Of a stretch of DNA of 64,000 nucleotides, positions 27,072 through 40,691 are shown piece after piece (position 1 is the first letter of the stretch; every line of letters begins with the position of its first letter). The DNA is taken from positions 248,001 to 312,000 of the forward strand of contig JACCIC010000279.1 of NCBI GenBank assembly GCA_018907035.1, in the 5' to 3' direction. The notes below the pieces were generated by a model, which saw nothing but the letters and a program-made list of their open reading frames with translations, was not told where the DNA came from and searched no databases. Source of the stretch: Sycobia sp. Sy_11. Its lineage: Eukaryota > Arthropoda > Insecta > Hymenoptera > Epichrysomallidae. The position numbers were made by a program, and so were the translations under genes.

Positions 27072-28392
27072 ACATGTGGCCGAGCGTTGTCATCTAAGAG
27101 AATGACTTTACTCCTACTGCTCGCGATTGTTGATCTATGTTCGATTAATTTCTGTTGAAAATAATTCAGTTGGTGTTTGTATACCTCGCCAGTGACAGTT
27201 TTATTTGGTTTTAGCTGCTCGTAGTACAGCACTCCCTGTTGGTCCCTCCAAATGTACAGCAATACTTTTTAGCCATGGATATTCCGTTTTGTTATCAATG
27301 TAGACTGTTGGCCGGGGTCCGCCCATGACTTTTTATCTTAGGATTGTCCTAGTAGATCCAATTTTCATCACCAGTCACAGTACGCCACAGAAATCTCTTC
27401 TTTTTTGCCTGATAATCAAAAACAGTGCGATGTTGTTTCGATTCATAATAGCACTTTTGGTAAAATCGTGTGGCATCCAGTTTCCTTCTTTATGAGTCTT
27501 TCCTATCGCATGTAAACGTTTATCAAATGTTCTGTCACTGACTCATAACTTATGAGCGAGTTCTTTCTGCATTTGAGCTAAGTTTTCATCCAATAATGAT
27601 TGTAATTTACTACCTTCAAACTTTTTCGGTTGTTCATAACGTTCTTTGTCGTTACCATCAGTATCTCCATTTCTAAACCGCTGTAACCACTCCTTACATG
27701 TTGTAAGCAATGGAGCTTGTTTGCTATAACATTCTTGACGCAATCGATAAGTTTTTGCTCCACTTTTTTCAATCATTTTGTACTACTTATATCGCTATCT
27801 AAACGCGAAGGTCAGAAACTAAGTTTACCTCCTCATATTTTAGAGTCTTAAAATATGTAATATAAGAGATAAAGTTTTTTATAAAAATTTATTTATATAA
27901 GCACATTAGCGTGCTTTAATTATGTTATAAATATACTTTCCTATGTATTCTGTAAGTAAAAACAATAGATTGCTCTGTATTCTTCTGTATGTAATATAAG
28001 TAATGTCGTAAAATAATATAATAAATAATATAATACAGAAAAATCAGCTGATATTTTATAGTCTGAAAAAGATAAGAACCTTAAAGCAGGGGTAAATCTT
28101 AGAGTAAAGCGTTAAAAACTACTTGGGTCTATGTGAATACGCGCTGTCATGACATGCATCGAGGAGCCTGTTCATAGCTAGTAGTATGGATTGTAAATAA
28201 TGTTGATGGTACAATTGCGTTTTCATGTGTATTAAAGATGCATAGTATAAACTCATAACTTTATCAATCATTTATTTAATCTTCTTTTCCCTGCAATCCC
28301 TTTTGTCTCTTTGTGAAATTCTTCTGCACTGGAAGAAATGTCATCGGACGATAACGCGTTAGTCCCAAAAAGTATACATCGGTGCACCGGCT

Positions 28393-28445
<53 letters not shown>

Positions 28446-31400
28446 GTATGTGTGTGTATGTATTGTAACGGTTTTGCCTGGCCACAGCTGAATAGAATAT
28501 CGCTTCAAGACTTCCAACTGCGAATGGGATCAATTTTACGTTGATTCCGTAATTACTCGAAAGCCTGTATATCCGGTAGTCCTACTACAAAGTCTCTTTC
28601 GGAGCTTTTTCATCAGACTCCAATCTCGTGCGTCGTTCGTTCTCGCTTTCGAAACCTACATACTTATGTACTACCTAATAAAAAAAGTAAGACCGGGAGT
28701 CTTTGTGGACGGTGTCCGAGAGACTCGCTCACGACCACGAAAACAAGTCTGAGACCTCCGATCGACCGAGCCACATGAGCTACCAGCGCTAGGAAACTGA
28801 CTATTCAGCGCCCCGGTCTAGCCACTACGAGATTCGCCCGTCGCACAATTGCTCAAGTCGTCCAGACCTGGTGACGCCAGAAACAAAACAAGGCATCGAT
28901 GAATCTTTCGTACGATACCTACAACAAAATGGTGGACACGCCACGTCGCTCGTTCCTCTTATCCTTTACCGCCCTCTGCGACGTTCCAGTAATAGAGCCG
29001 GTCGAATGTAGGTAACCACTTCTCGGTAGCCGCTGGCGTTCTCTTTCAGGAGAACAGGTCGATATTAGTATAGGTAGCCACGGTATCGGTAGCCACTCTT
29101 CGGTAGCCATTTCGTTAGCCGTTCAGGCGGACGGGACGATAGCTTGACGACCGAACGCAATCTCCATGAAGGACATAACTTCTCCGAATATGTACGTATA
29201 TAAACTCGAAATCAACGACTGTTCGAAAAACGATGGGATAACCATCGTAGCACGTGATACTAAAAATCTCACGCTGATCTCCCGCACTCATCAGATTGAA
29301 GAGCCTAATCTACAATCTACAAACTTCGATGTTATGAGCAGCACTGCTATTATACATGCCCCACACATCACCTAACAACTTCTAGATTATTGAAGCGGCA
29401 GTCGCCGTACTCACCCTTTTTCTACAGTTGAGCATACGATAGGGACGGTCCTCTTTTGAAACATCTCTATTCGACGGTTGAGCACAAAAGGAACGAGCTC
29501 GAAAACGAGCCGATAAAATTGCATAGTTCATTTATTAAGGCCACCCCAGCACAAGAGGTCTTTTGGACACCATTCGGCGAGAAAGAATTTTGCAACACCA
29601 TCCTGGCGACGTTGACGGCACCAAAGCAGCCTATACGAATACAAACGAGCGTGATAGCAGGGCCCAAAGCAATAGAGGAACCGACCCCCTTTCTTGCAAG
29701 AAGAGTCACCGAGACCGAGAACACCGCGCCTGATGGATAAAGCCGGAATGGAAACGTATATCTATCTGACAATGGGGATACCACCAACTGTAAAACCTAG
29801 AGCGCCGTAACGCCTCCTTTCGACTTTGGTCGCACAAAACAATCCCGGCGACCAATCAGAGTGAGCGGATCACAGAACAACGCACGGATGCACAGAGTTT
29901 GCATAGCTATAACTTGCGCTCGGGCGTAGTGGTCGCCACAACGCGTTCAGACACCGACGCGTCACCATCCAGACAGCTGTAACACTAGTGACAGACCAGG
30001 GAGTGCCTCGTTTACCATGTGCCGTACGGAAATCATAAGGACACTACTAAAGGGGTGGGAGCAAATAAAGAAGTGACTCTTAAGACGACACGATATTCAA
30101 AAGGCCTGGGAAACACTCCCCGGTTTCCACGCTGATCTCATCTCGTTAGTACCAGAGGAAGTTTACCAACGGCCACCGAGCAAGGCTAAATCCCGACAGC
30201 CAAAGGAAAGAAGTTAGCCTAGAACTATATTACCCTAGAGGGTAATATTGGCAGATTTACCCTCTCCAGAGCGTCCTTCGCGATTTATAAAAAGATCGCG
30301 ACGGATCTTCAAACGACAGTTTTTCACTGTCCTTCACTGTCCAGTCCCCTGACGACACTCCTTGTATCTATTCTCCCTCTCCCCCCACGGACAGCCGTAC
30401 TCAACTGACACCGGGCACTTCTCCTCTGCCTCCGCGTGTCCCGCCGCGCTCAGCCGCCATCAGGCAGTTGTGCGCAACGGTTGCGCTCTCCAGACACTTA
30501 CGCTTCCCGACTGTGCACACTCTCTCTCTCTCTCTCTCTCTATCGCCATCTCAGTTCCTCTTCCTCTCTATTCTCCGCTCCCGAGCACGATTGATTCGAA
30601 CCAAGTCAACTTAGATTGTACGACCAGACCTGAGTGCACATACACAGGAAAAAAAGAAACCCGGCGCGTTGTTTCTTTTATTAATCCTTGAACCCTTCTG
30701 TTTCCAAAATCCGTGGCGACGTCATAGTATGTATAAGAAATATATACCAAATTGTAACAACTTATTTTTCGTATCGAAAGATGTGTAACATTGGGAAATT
30801 GTGAAATCATTTTATAATTTAAATGTTAAGCTCAGTATATTTGGCTTTTGAAAAGCTTGGTAAAATATTTTATGTAAAGTTAATATGGTATAATTTAGTT
30901 AATGTATAGTATAATTTGGCTAATCATAATATTTTCTTTTCATAATATAAAAACTAGTGAAATAATGAAACAAAATAAGTAAGGTATTATAGTTCCAATA
31001 TAAATATTAATTTTCTAAATAATTTTTACATTTGCTGCTTTTTGAAAGTTGTGAAATCTTTAGAAAAAAGTTTAAAAAAATAGAGCAGATATGTTTTTGT
31101 AAGATAATTTTTTGTGTTGACAAATGTTAATGCGAAATATATTTTGTTTAAAAATAAATACATTTTAAATTAGTATTTAACTTTGATACATTTCTTAAGT
31201 CTGTAAATTGATTTTGATGTATATATAATTTTCAAATTTACTTATTCATTACGTAAATATGAAAAGATTTAGAAAATATATTCCTGAACTTGAATAAATA
31301 TTTATATATTTATACTAAATAAATTAATACTATCCTAATTTTATCTGATACAGTCAATTATGCTAATTCCACTATTAATAAAATTAAATATTCTATGTTT

Positions 31401-34400
31401 ACTATTTAATAAAATGTGCATAAGCTTATAAACCAACAGAATTGTTTTATTTAATAATTAAATGATAGTATTTATTTGCTATAATTTATAATTATAATAT
31501 TAGAAATTAATATAACTTCTTCAGGTTAGCTGAAAATACCAAAACTTTTACCTTTTTTGTAAATACTTCAAATTATTGTTATAAATAATTAATTAAGACA
31601 AGGTAATATATGCAAGAGAACATATGTAGAAAACATTCCAGATTTACGCCATCCTTTTTCTAGATATTTTCAACTGCAAAAAAAATTGTAATAACACATA
31701 TCATTGAAAATGGAACGACCAATCTCGTTCCGCGATAAATGTTTACTTTGGCTCGAAGACTTACTCACGCACGGACAACAGATCGAGTTAGACGAGATCG
31801 AAGAATAGAGTGCTAGAAGAAAAAATCACTGATACTAGCAATTGATTGCAGAATAAATCTGCTCCAAGTAAATCTGCTCCGAATTTACAGTGTTGTCAGT
31901 AGCACTCCAGAGGTATTGGAATCGAGATTATACACCAAAACCTAACCAATAACTCCAGAAAAATAGGCGCGGAATAATGAAGAGTACGGAAAAGGAAGCA
32001 CAGAACTCATTTGATAATATAATTTGCTGTACATATAATTTTATCGAAAATTAAAACAGTGCCGTTCATACTGCAACGGAACACTTCTGGAACATAAATG
32101 GGTACCGTTTTTTATCAACTCGCGGAAAAGAATGAATGTAAGGTAGGGTTGGATCACTTGTTATTACTTTTTTTCTCTTTCTTTCAGACATCAGTTCGGT
32201 TTAATCTGAAGTGTTCAATGTGCTTTCTGTCTCTCTCTCTCTCTCTTTCACTTAAGAATATTATTTATTATATTTTAATCATGATATAAAATAGATTTTT
32301 TTACTCTTATTTATTTTTACTTATATTTATTTTTTTTCATCCTATGATTTCTTATGTAAATGAAAATATTTTTTTAGATAAATTCTAATAATTTTGAAAT
32401 TTCTTACAAAGTAAAATATTTCTTTCATTCTAAACCATCAAAAAAATAAAAATAATTAAAAAATTCTTTTAGTAGTATTTATTTTAAAAAAGACTGATTT
32501 TTTGAAGAAATAATGGACTATCTGATGATTATAATTATAGGGTTTTCATATATATTGAAAATAAAAACAAATGAAATTATCCATAAATATTTACAATTTA
32601 GAAATATAAAGAACATTAAATAAAAACAAGAAAAGTAACTAAAATAGTAAAGAGTACAGACAAGTAATGTACGATTATTGAATATTGATCATTTAACGAA
32701 CTGAATTGTCAACTACGTTAGTAAAAGTACCACTCGAACTATTTCCCTAATCAAATAAAAAAAATATAGTATCCACCACGGTAATAAAATGGCATTTCAA
32801 AAATAAATTTCTCCATTTAAATGACAGAAATTATTTAAATCAATTTTCAAAAATTGAAGTATAGGTAAAAATTATAATTTTTGTAATTTTCTTACACCGT
32901 ATTTCTTTAATTTATTAAATTCATATAAGTAAAAATCATTTATTTATAATGTATTCTTACATATTAGAGCCTCTCAATAGAGGATTATCCCATAAAAACG
33001 TGGGATATGTTCTAATATCCCGTTTGTTCCGCCCTTCGTGTCCACTTATTCATAATATACTTGCCGGCCCATCTTCAAAAAGTTTATGATATTTTAGATG
33101 TACAAAATGTTCAGACATAGGCTTTGGCAGAAATTTACTTAAAACAGATAAAAATTATGCAATACAAGATTGTAAGATGTTTGTAAATTTGTTGAATCTG
33201 ATGTATTATTAGATTTTATTTTAATGTCTGAATTTTAAATATTAGTTGTATATTATACTTTAATTTAAATGAAAACAAATTGTACTTATGTAAAGTAATA
33301 AATATTTTTGTCAATTTTGTAGTGCTTATAACATAATATAATTTCCTAATCACAATTAGACTATCCCTGTTTACATCACTGGCATCTTATATGCTGTACA
33401 TTTGTACATAAATTTTTTTAAAATAATTTTTATATACATTTTGATATAAATTTAAAATTGTTCTGAATTTTAGCTTTACTACCAAAAAAGATTCCTCCGT
33501 CATTGAAAAATACTTTACAGAGACCTTGATTAGCAGTAAACCTCCGGAATCCTGAAAAATACTTCTGTTGTAAGATCACATACTAGTTTCAAATAAACTG
33601 TTTCAACGACCAAACGTACAAAGACTGTCACATATCCTTGAAAACACTTTGATCCTCTTTCAGAAGACGCCTTAATCCGAAATGAGCCTGCAGAATCAAC
33701 TCCAGCCTGTTGAGAAGGTTGAGCAGATCTTGCTCTATTTGCAGGAAGTGAGCCCATTCTCTACTCCTCAATGCAAGCATTGTCTTGAACACATGTCCAA
33801 TTATCCAATCTCTAGATAAATAGCTTTACACAATTATAACTTCATTATGTACTATACAAAAATGAGTTTTCGTAATAAATAAAATGGTTACATGATACGT
33901 CTTCAATAGAATCAGTGTAAACCTCTCTGATTCTGATAAAAAAGAATTACGTAATCTATTGCCTACAAAAAGCTCACTGGCGAAATCCGAAAAACGAACT
34001 AATTTAATTAAAGTATTAGTTGCTATTGACACCTCTTCGACTGTAATGTAGAACATCCCCTGACTGATAGATCTGCTGAATTATCTGCTGATTGTACATG
34101 TCGCCAATTATCTGTAGGCAAAAGAGTTATAATCTTACTAACTCTATTTACAATGTATGGTTTCAAAGAGATGGGTGTAATCTTAGCCAAAAGCACTTTG
34201 AATCATACAACAGTCTTCAGGAACAGAATCTAATTTAGAAAGAATTCCAGACAAAAGTTTTGCTAAAAACATTGTACGAAAGAGCACCAGCTTTAGTAAA
34301 CTATTAAAAGCATTCACTGGAGTCACCATAGATTTAACGATATGTAGCCATGGAACAAACTAGAACTTGAAACGATCTCATAGATTTCAGAAGCATTACA

Positions 34401-37400
34401 AAAGCCATGTAAATGCCAAGAATCAGACTTGTTTATAATCATGCAAAGTCAAAATCGAATCTTCTACAATTCATTAATTCAGAAAAGGAACTCTTTCTGC
34501 ATCCGATCTGAAACTGGGGTAGATAATCCTAATCGACATCTTGTATCCACAAACATTGCATTAGTATTTTCGCACGATTAATAACTGAAGATAAAAATAT
34601 CACTGAATCGAAAATCTCAGACATGCTAGAATGCTTCGATATTATTGAAAATAAAAAGTATCATTAATAGAACTCTACCATTGTAATACACATTGAGCTC
34701 GCACACACTTTAAATACGAGTTCCACCATTATGGCTTTGCAACGATTAGGCGCGAGACGAGGATGCCCGCAGACATTATATAGCGATAACGGAACGAATA
34801 TACATGGAGCCTGTAAAGAATTAATTGATAGCGTGATAAATTTAGATAAAAATAAATCGCATATCCAATGCCTAAAAAACGGAATGCATTGGATTTTTAA
34901 TCCCCCCGACGCGCCTCATATGGGAGGCGCGTGGGAGAGATTAATACTTTCAGTTAAAGAAGCTCTATCCGCATGTCTAAGCGATCAGGCCTCGAGCGAA
35001 GAAGTGCTGCATACCGTATTACAAGAAATTGAGCACTCTTGAGCACGTCTCTTGACATACGTATCGGTCGATCCACGTGACTCGGAAGTATTAACGTCGA
35101 ACCATTTCCTAATAGAGAGCTCTTCGGGAGAAATAAAGCTCGGCCGGTCGGAAATAAATGACGCTAAACCTCGAAAACAATGGAGACTGGCACAGGCCTT
35201 TGCTTGACGTTTTTTGGAAAAGATGGTTGCGCGAGTACTTGTAACACGAGCGAAATAGCTTCAGAAGACGGAAGAACTGAAAGTAACTGACATTGTTTCA
35301 ATTATTGATACGAAAGCGCCTCGCAATACGTGGAGAAAAGGCAAAATTGTAAAAATCTTTCCCGGTAGCGACAATAGTAATACAGACATAAATTAATTAA
35401 ATTGATGTGAATCCAAAGATTAAATAAATTGCTGTAAATTAAGAAACATTTACTAAGAGACATCATGGATGTACAAAATTACTTCCGTTTTGCACAGGGA
35501 GGAGTTTGTTAAGAACACACAAACTGGATTAAGAACATTTAAGGGGGCATCTCTAGTCTTTTTTCATAAATTTTCAAGATATTTTACTTGCAGTAAACTT
35601 TATTATCACACTACAATTTTTTTTATATTAAAAAAATACATATTGAAGTCTGCACAAAAAATTTTTTTTTCATTTTTCATACAATATGGCCCAGATATGG
35701 CTGCCACAACGAAGCTTGCTTTTTTTAGCTGACATCATATCTTGACACAGAAAGCTCTGAAATGAAAAATTCAAAAAGCATATTAAAGTATAAGAAAGTG
35801 GCTATAGCCCGTACTAAAATCAAGAAGTTTAAGTAAAATAAAAACAAAATGGCGAGATTTTCTAATTTTCGGCTTATTTTTTGAGGTTATGTTGTTTAAA
35901 AAAGTGCGCAAATGTAATCGAATATTCATAATTCTAGTATGGGCTATAGTCACTTTCTTATACTTTAATATGTTTTTTGAATTTTTTATTTCAGAGCTTC
36001 CTGTGTCAAGATATGATGTCAACCAAAAAAAGCAAGCTTTGTTGTGGCAGCCATATCTGGGCCATATTGGATGAAAAATGAAAAAAAATTTTTTTGCAGA
36101 CTGAATATGTATTTTTTTAATATAAAAATAATTGTAGTGTGATAATAAAGTTTACTGCAAGTAAAAAATCTTGCAAATTTATACAAAAAGACTACAGATG
36201 CCCCCTTAACTATTAATTACGATAATTGTAAACAAAAAAAATAATAAATACATTTTAGAATTATTACAGAAATAGAATTTAAATGGATTAAGTAAAAAAA
36301 AAGGAATACTATAATAACATAACTACATTAGAAAATTTCAAGTACTCAAAACCCTTTGAAAAACACAGGTCCACACATGCGTGCAAGCAAATGACCTAGG
36401 TAGTCGAGTTGTTTTGACGCACCGTGTTTACTTCGTGCGCGCCATTTTAGGAATTGACCGCAAACGTTCACACGAAATTTTAATGAATAAAATCCCAGTA
36501 AATGACATAGGTGAAATCTATTGATATCTACGGATATTTATAATGTGAACGTTCTTATAGTAAACAGACAATTAACGTGTCAAAAATAATATTGTGAAGG
36601 ACTACCGAATAAGAGGAGGTCGATATATAGCAGGCGTAACTAACTGTGTAAAACAAGAGATTATGTTTATCCCCCCTTGCTCTTTCTTCTATGAAATAAA
36701 TTCTTACGAAATAAAATTAATAACGTAGAATGGCGTCGAGGGTTTGTAGCTTTTCAGAGTGCGTTTTTGCTTGGCAAGACGTAGCTGGCAGGTCTACTTA
36801 ACTCGGCGCAACTTCATATTATACGAGGCTCTAATTAACCCGCTACAAGACTAGGTCTTGGGTTTATGTTAGGTCCAGCACGTTAGGAGAGATTTAAGTC
36901 GCGCTTAGACTACATCAAAGCTGACTGAAAAGTAGTGAATACCTCTGTGCCCCCTCCCATTTACAATTTTCATATTTACAACGAACAAAACAAAAGTATA
37001 GTTTTAGAGCCACTCGGTTGCATAAAGAGAACAGTATTTTCAAGTCAAGTAATTACGAAAAACAAAGAATACAGGAAATCACACAAGTCGACCTTTTATT
37101 TATGTCGGCAATTCTGTCGAGGCGAAAAATATTCGGGCAAGTTCCGTGAGTAGTGGGGCAGCGGCGCAGCGACTCAGGCCTCCAAGTAATAACCAGCGCG
37201 CGGAGCGTGGTGCGCTCAATTGTATTATACCTTTGTATAAATAAACTTATATAAAAGATCATCATAGATATTAAGTGCTATTAATATCCTTCCTCATGAA
37301 TACGTAGATTGAAAATTATCTTAATATTTTTCTTCTGCAGGTGATATATGCTATTCCGGAGGACTCTCTTTTGACTTCCAGGAGTGATTGATTCCGTCAG

Positions 37401-39186
37401 AATTACAAACATAAAATCCAGCTAAAAACAAACGACAATGCCGCTGGCCCAGTATGTGGAGTTTGAGCTCAACGTATTTCTGGGTAAAACACAGCATTAT
37501 TAACAGACAAGCTATGAATGCAATCCATATCGCGTTGATGTACAAGGTGCAGAAAATCAGTTAACTAGAACCCATGGATATAGTCTCAATATCCAGAGAC
37601 GATCCTATGTATTAGTAGCACACTGTTGACACACTTCACCACTACGGCTATAAAATTAAGAGAAAAATCGGTATTTATAAAACAGGCTGAACTTTGACAT
37701 GAGCAATAACATTAGTTATGCCCTTCAAATCAAAAAAGTAATTTTGGTTTATATTTTAAAGGCAGTATTTTAGTCATATTTTCAGATATAAAATATATTA
37801 TTGTGCAGGAATCTAATAAGACTCGAGCAGTAGTTTATGCACCTTCTGAAGATTTTTGGACCTTCTGGCAGTTTTTACGAAATTTTTCTTTCTTAGGCAG
37901 TAAAAGAAGTAGAAGTTGAAGGACCAGTAGTTTCTCATTCACCGAGTGTTATCTTACTGTTTTGCTCCTGATAATAAAGCTATGTATGATCTTTGACACA
38001 GAAAACGTAATAGCTATCTTTTGATACATAATATTTAATCATATCCTTAAAGCTCAGAAATTTAAAACAAAGCTTATCTTGTGCTGCCTATTCTTTCGTC
38101 TTGATTGGTAGAAGAGTTATGAACTTTTTACAAAATTTGTAAAATGCGTACCTTAATAAAAAGAACAAGGACGTTGAAGCATTCACTACATGTTTTCATT
38201 ATATTCAGCATCATCAGATAAATCTATGCGTGCATCTTCAATTACAATTCAAATTAAAAATTCTCTGGATTTTGGTAAAAATGTAGAATAGCGTTTTATT
38301 CAGTCAGGCGACTGACTTTATAAATAGCCACTCGAAGCATCATAAAACTTGCTTGTAAAATAACATCATTGCAACCAAACATATAATGATAAATATACTA
38401 TTAAAAATGAACAAGTTTCATTTGTTTCAGATTTTATTTCATACTTAACAATATGCTTTCAAAACGGTTAATGGTGAAAATGTTCAAACCTGTATATCCT
38501 TCAGTACAAGTACAGGAAAAACTATTTAATCCGTGAGAATTACATATTCCATGAATACAAGGATTGCTTCTACAAGCATCCTCAGATATTTTGCAGCCAT
38601 GAGGGCCTTTCCCGCTTCCTTCATAGCCTGATGGACATAAACATAATGTTTGTGAATTTGGGCCTTCTTTACAGCTTGCCAAATTGTGACAACCACCATT
38701 ATTTATTGAACATGAACCTATATATATGCAGCTAGTACCGTCTCCTTGGTAACCACTAGGGCACAGCGAACATTTTCTAGAACCCTTAATTAAGAAATAG
38801 AGATTAAAATACAAAAATATATTTTTTCTGTTATCATAATAATAGAGAAATCAATTTAAGTGTATTTGACGAATATATTATAAAAGGCTTTTTTTGGGAA
38901 TTTTGCATAAAATCAAGTATCTCTAAATTTAAAATTATAATTTTTAATTTGCACAATTGAATAATATCTGAAAAATGGTTTTTCAAAAGACATAATAATC
39001 AACATTGACTTTACAAGTAGTATAGTCACTGAAAAAGAGTATTTCCTCATATACTCAAAATATATATTATTAATTCTGAAACTGCTTTGCGAAAAATCAC
39101 TAATAGATAATTACTAAAATGGATTTGGCGATAAAAACCAACTTCTTCTCCAGCAAAACTATAATTATAAGAAAATGTCCCACACA

Positions 39187-39236
<50 letters not shown>

Positions 39237-40612
39237 ACCAACTTGTTATTTATCATTTTTGATCTACCATCTTGAATTTAGAAAATCGGAAATTTATAAC
39301 TAGCAGATATAAAAATTTACGATTACGATATTTTATTAAAATCAGTATATACAAACACCGTTACCTTTATTGCTGACATTGCACAAAAATGTGCCTTTGA
39401 AAGGGTTAATCTAAACTCAGTTGAAAATTACGCAGTCGTTTATTTTTCATATCACATGTAAACTTAAACCGAACGCTAGGTAGATCTTGACTGCCTTCAG
39501 TTTTTACTAGCACGCATCTGAACACATTGACACTCATTATTAAACTGATTGTACTGTGCGATTGTAAATTAACATATAACACCAGCCTGATCCGAAACCT
39601 TGATGATACGGTATATTTCATTCATATGAGTCTGATTTCCGGCTGATCTTTCGGTTAATAATATTCTTAGTTGATCTCAGTACACATGATCTCATATTCT
39701 ATTTTGTAAACAGCTTTCAATAGAGCTACAACTCGTCTTTCTTTTTTCGTAAATATTGGCAGCAGAATCTCTAAAAGTTTTGTATTTTTTATCACACGAT
39801 TTCTATCATATTATTTTTTATCAGCTTTTATTATGATGCTTCTATGAACATTATGAGCTTGTTTATGATGCTTCTAGTGTATAATTGGCTGTACTACTTC
39901 GTTGCTTGGAAGTGTATAAGTCAAGAAGGACTACAAGAAAGTCAACAGCTTCCAAGAGCAATATCAGTAAGCTAACGACTTCTCCAAGTCTATAGTTCAA
40001 GATACCTATAAGCAAGTAAAATAAGTATATTGAACAGCAGTCTAGAAGCACTCTGAAAAATCGCCCCACATCTCCGAGGGATGCCTTAGTTATTATAAAC
40101 GGTAGCTGAAGCGCGGAAATAAAGACTAGTCGCACGCCCGAGATTTCGATTCGCGGCCGCAGAAGCTCGCGTCAGTACTTGGTTTAGCATAGTTTGGCGT
40201 ATCCTGAGACATTCCGGACTACTACACCAGAGTTGTATTCAGCATCTGGACAATCCAGCATCGAATCACCGCCAAGGACGACGGACGAGCGGAGCCAATC
40301 GAGGACCGTCTGAAGTCTGCAGCACCCAGCCCGAGTCTCGATTCTTGGTGCAGCGCAAGGGTGTTCGATTGCGAATGCCGCACGTATTGCTCGACTTAAT
40401 CGGGAAAGCGGACGCCGTGCGCTGCTTTCTCGATCGCGTGTGTGGGTGCTGCGTCTCGCCAGTCTAGGTCGCCCGTCGAACATCTATCGAGAAAGGACAC
40501 CTCGCCGTCAGCCGACGGTAAGTATGAGCAACAAGAGCTCATTTTTTTTGCGTTCAAAACGGGCAGGTTCGCTGACGAGGAGCCTGCTCACACATCGAGT
40601 ACGCATGAGTGC

Positions 40613-40691
<79 letters not shown>

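Larger units (their letters stand above)
28463..30720 (+). mobile_element. degraded element with LTR-like right end, identity uncertain
   Basis: A region of balanced composition in AT-rich DNA. It holds two moderate plus-strand frames (29166-29375, 29456-29740) and an LTR-like right end at about 30240-30713, with TATAAAAA at 30286, a (CT)n at 30518 and TGGCGAC at 30714-30720, which resembles an LTR retrotransposon primer-binding start. No RT, integrase or gag signature is visible and no second LTR was found, so it could be a recombined or solo LTR with neighbouring element DNA. Confidence 0.4.
20047..38489 (-). other. intron of the cubilin-like gene, 18.4 kb, nested transposons
   Basis: The largest intron in view. 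It contains the deleted mariner, the Gypsy/GC-repeat/mariner stack at 23340-27790, the degraded LTR-like element around 28500-30720, and the BEL/Pao and TTAA foldback cluster at 33480-38200. AT-rich stretches at 20050-21690, 22640-23340, 27800-28250, 30730-33480 and 36215-37370 show no gene and no element I can name. Confidence 0.8.
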
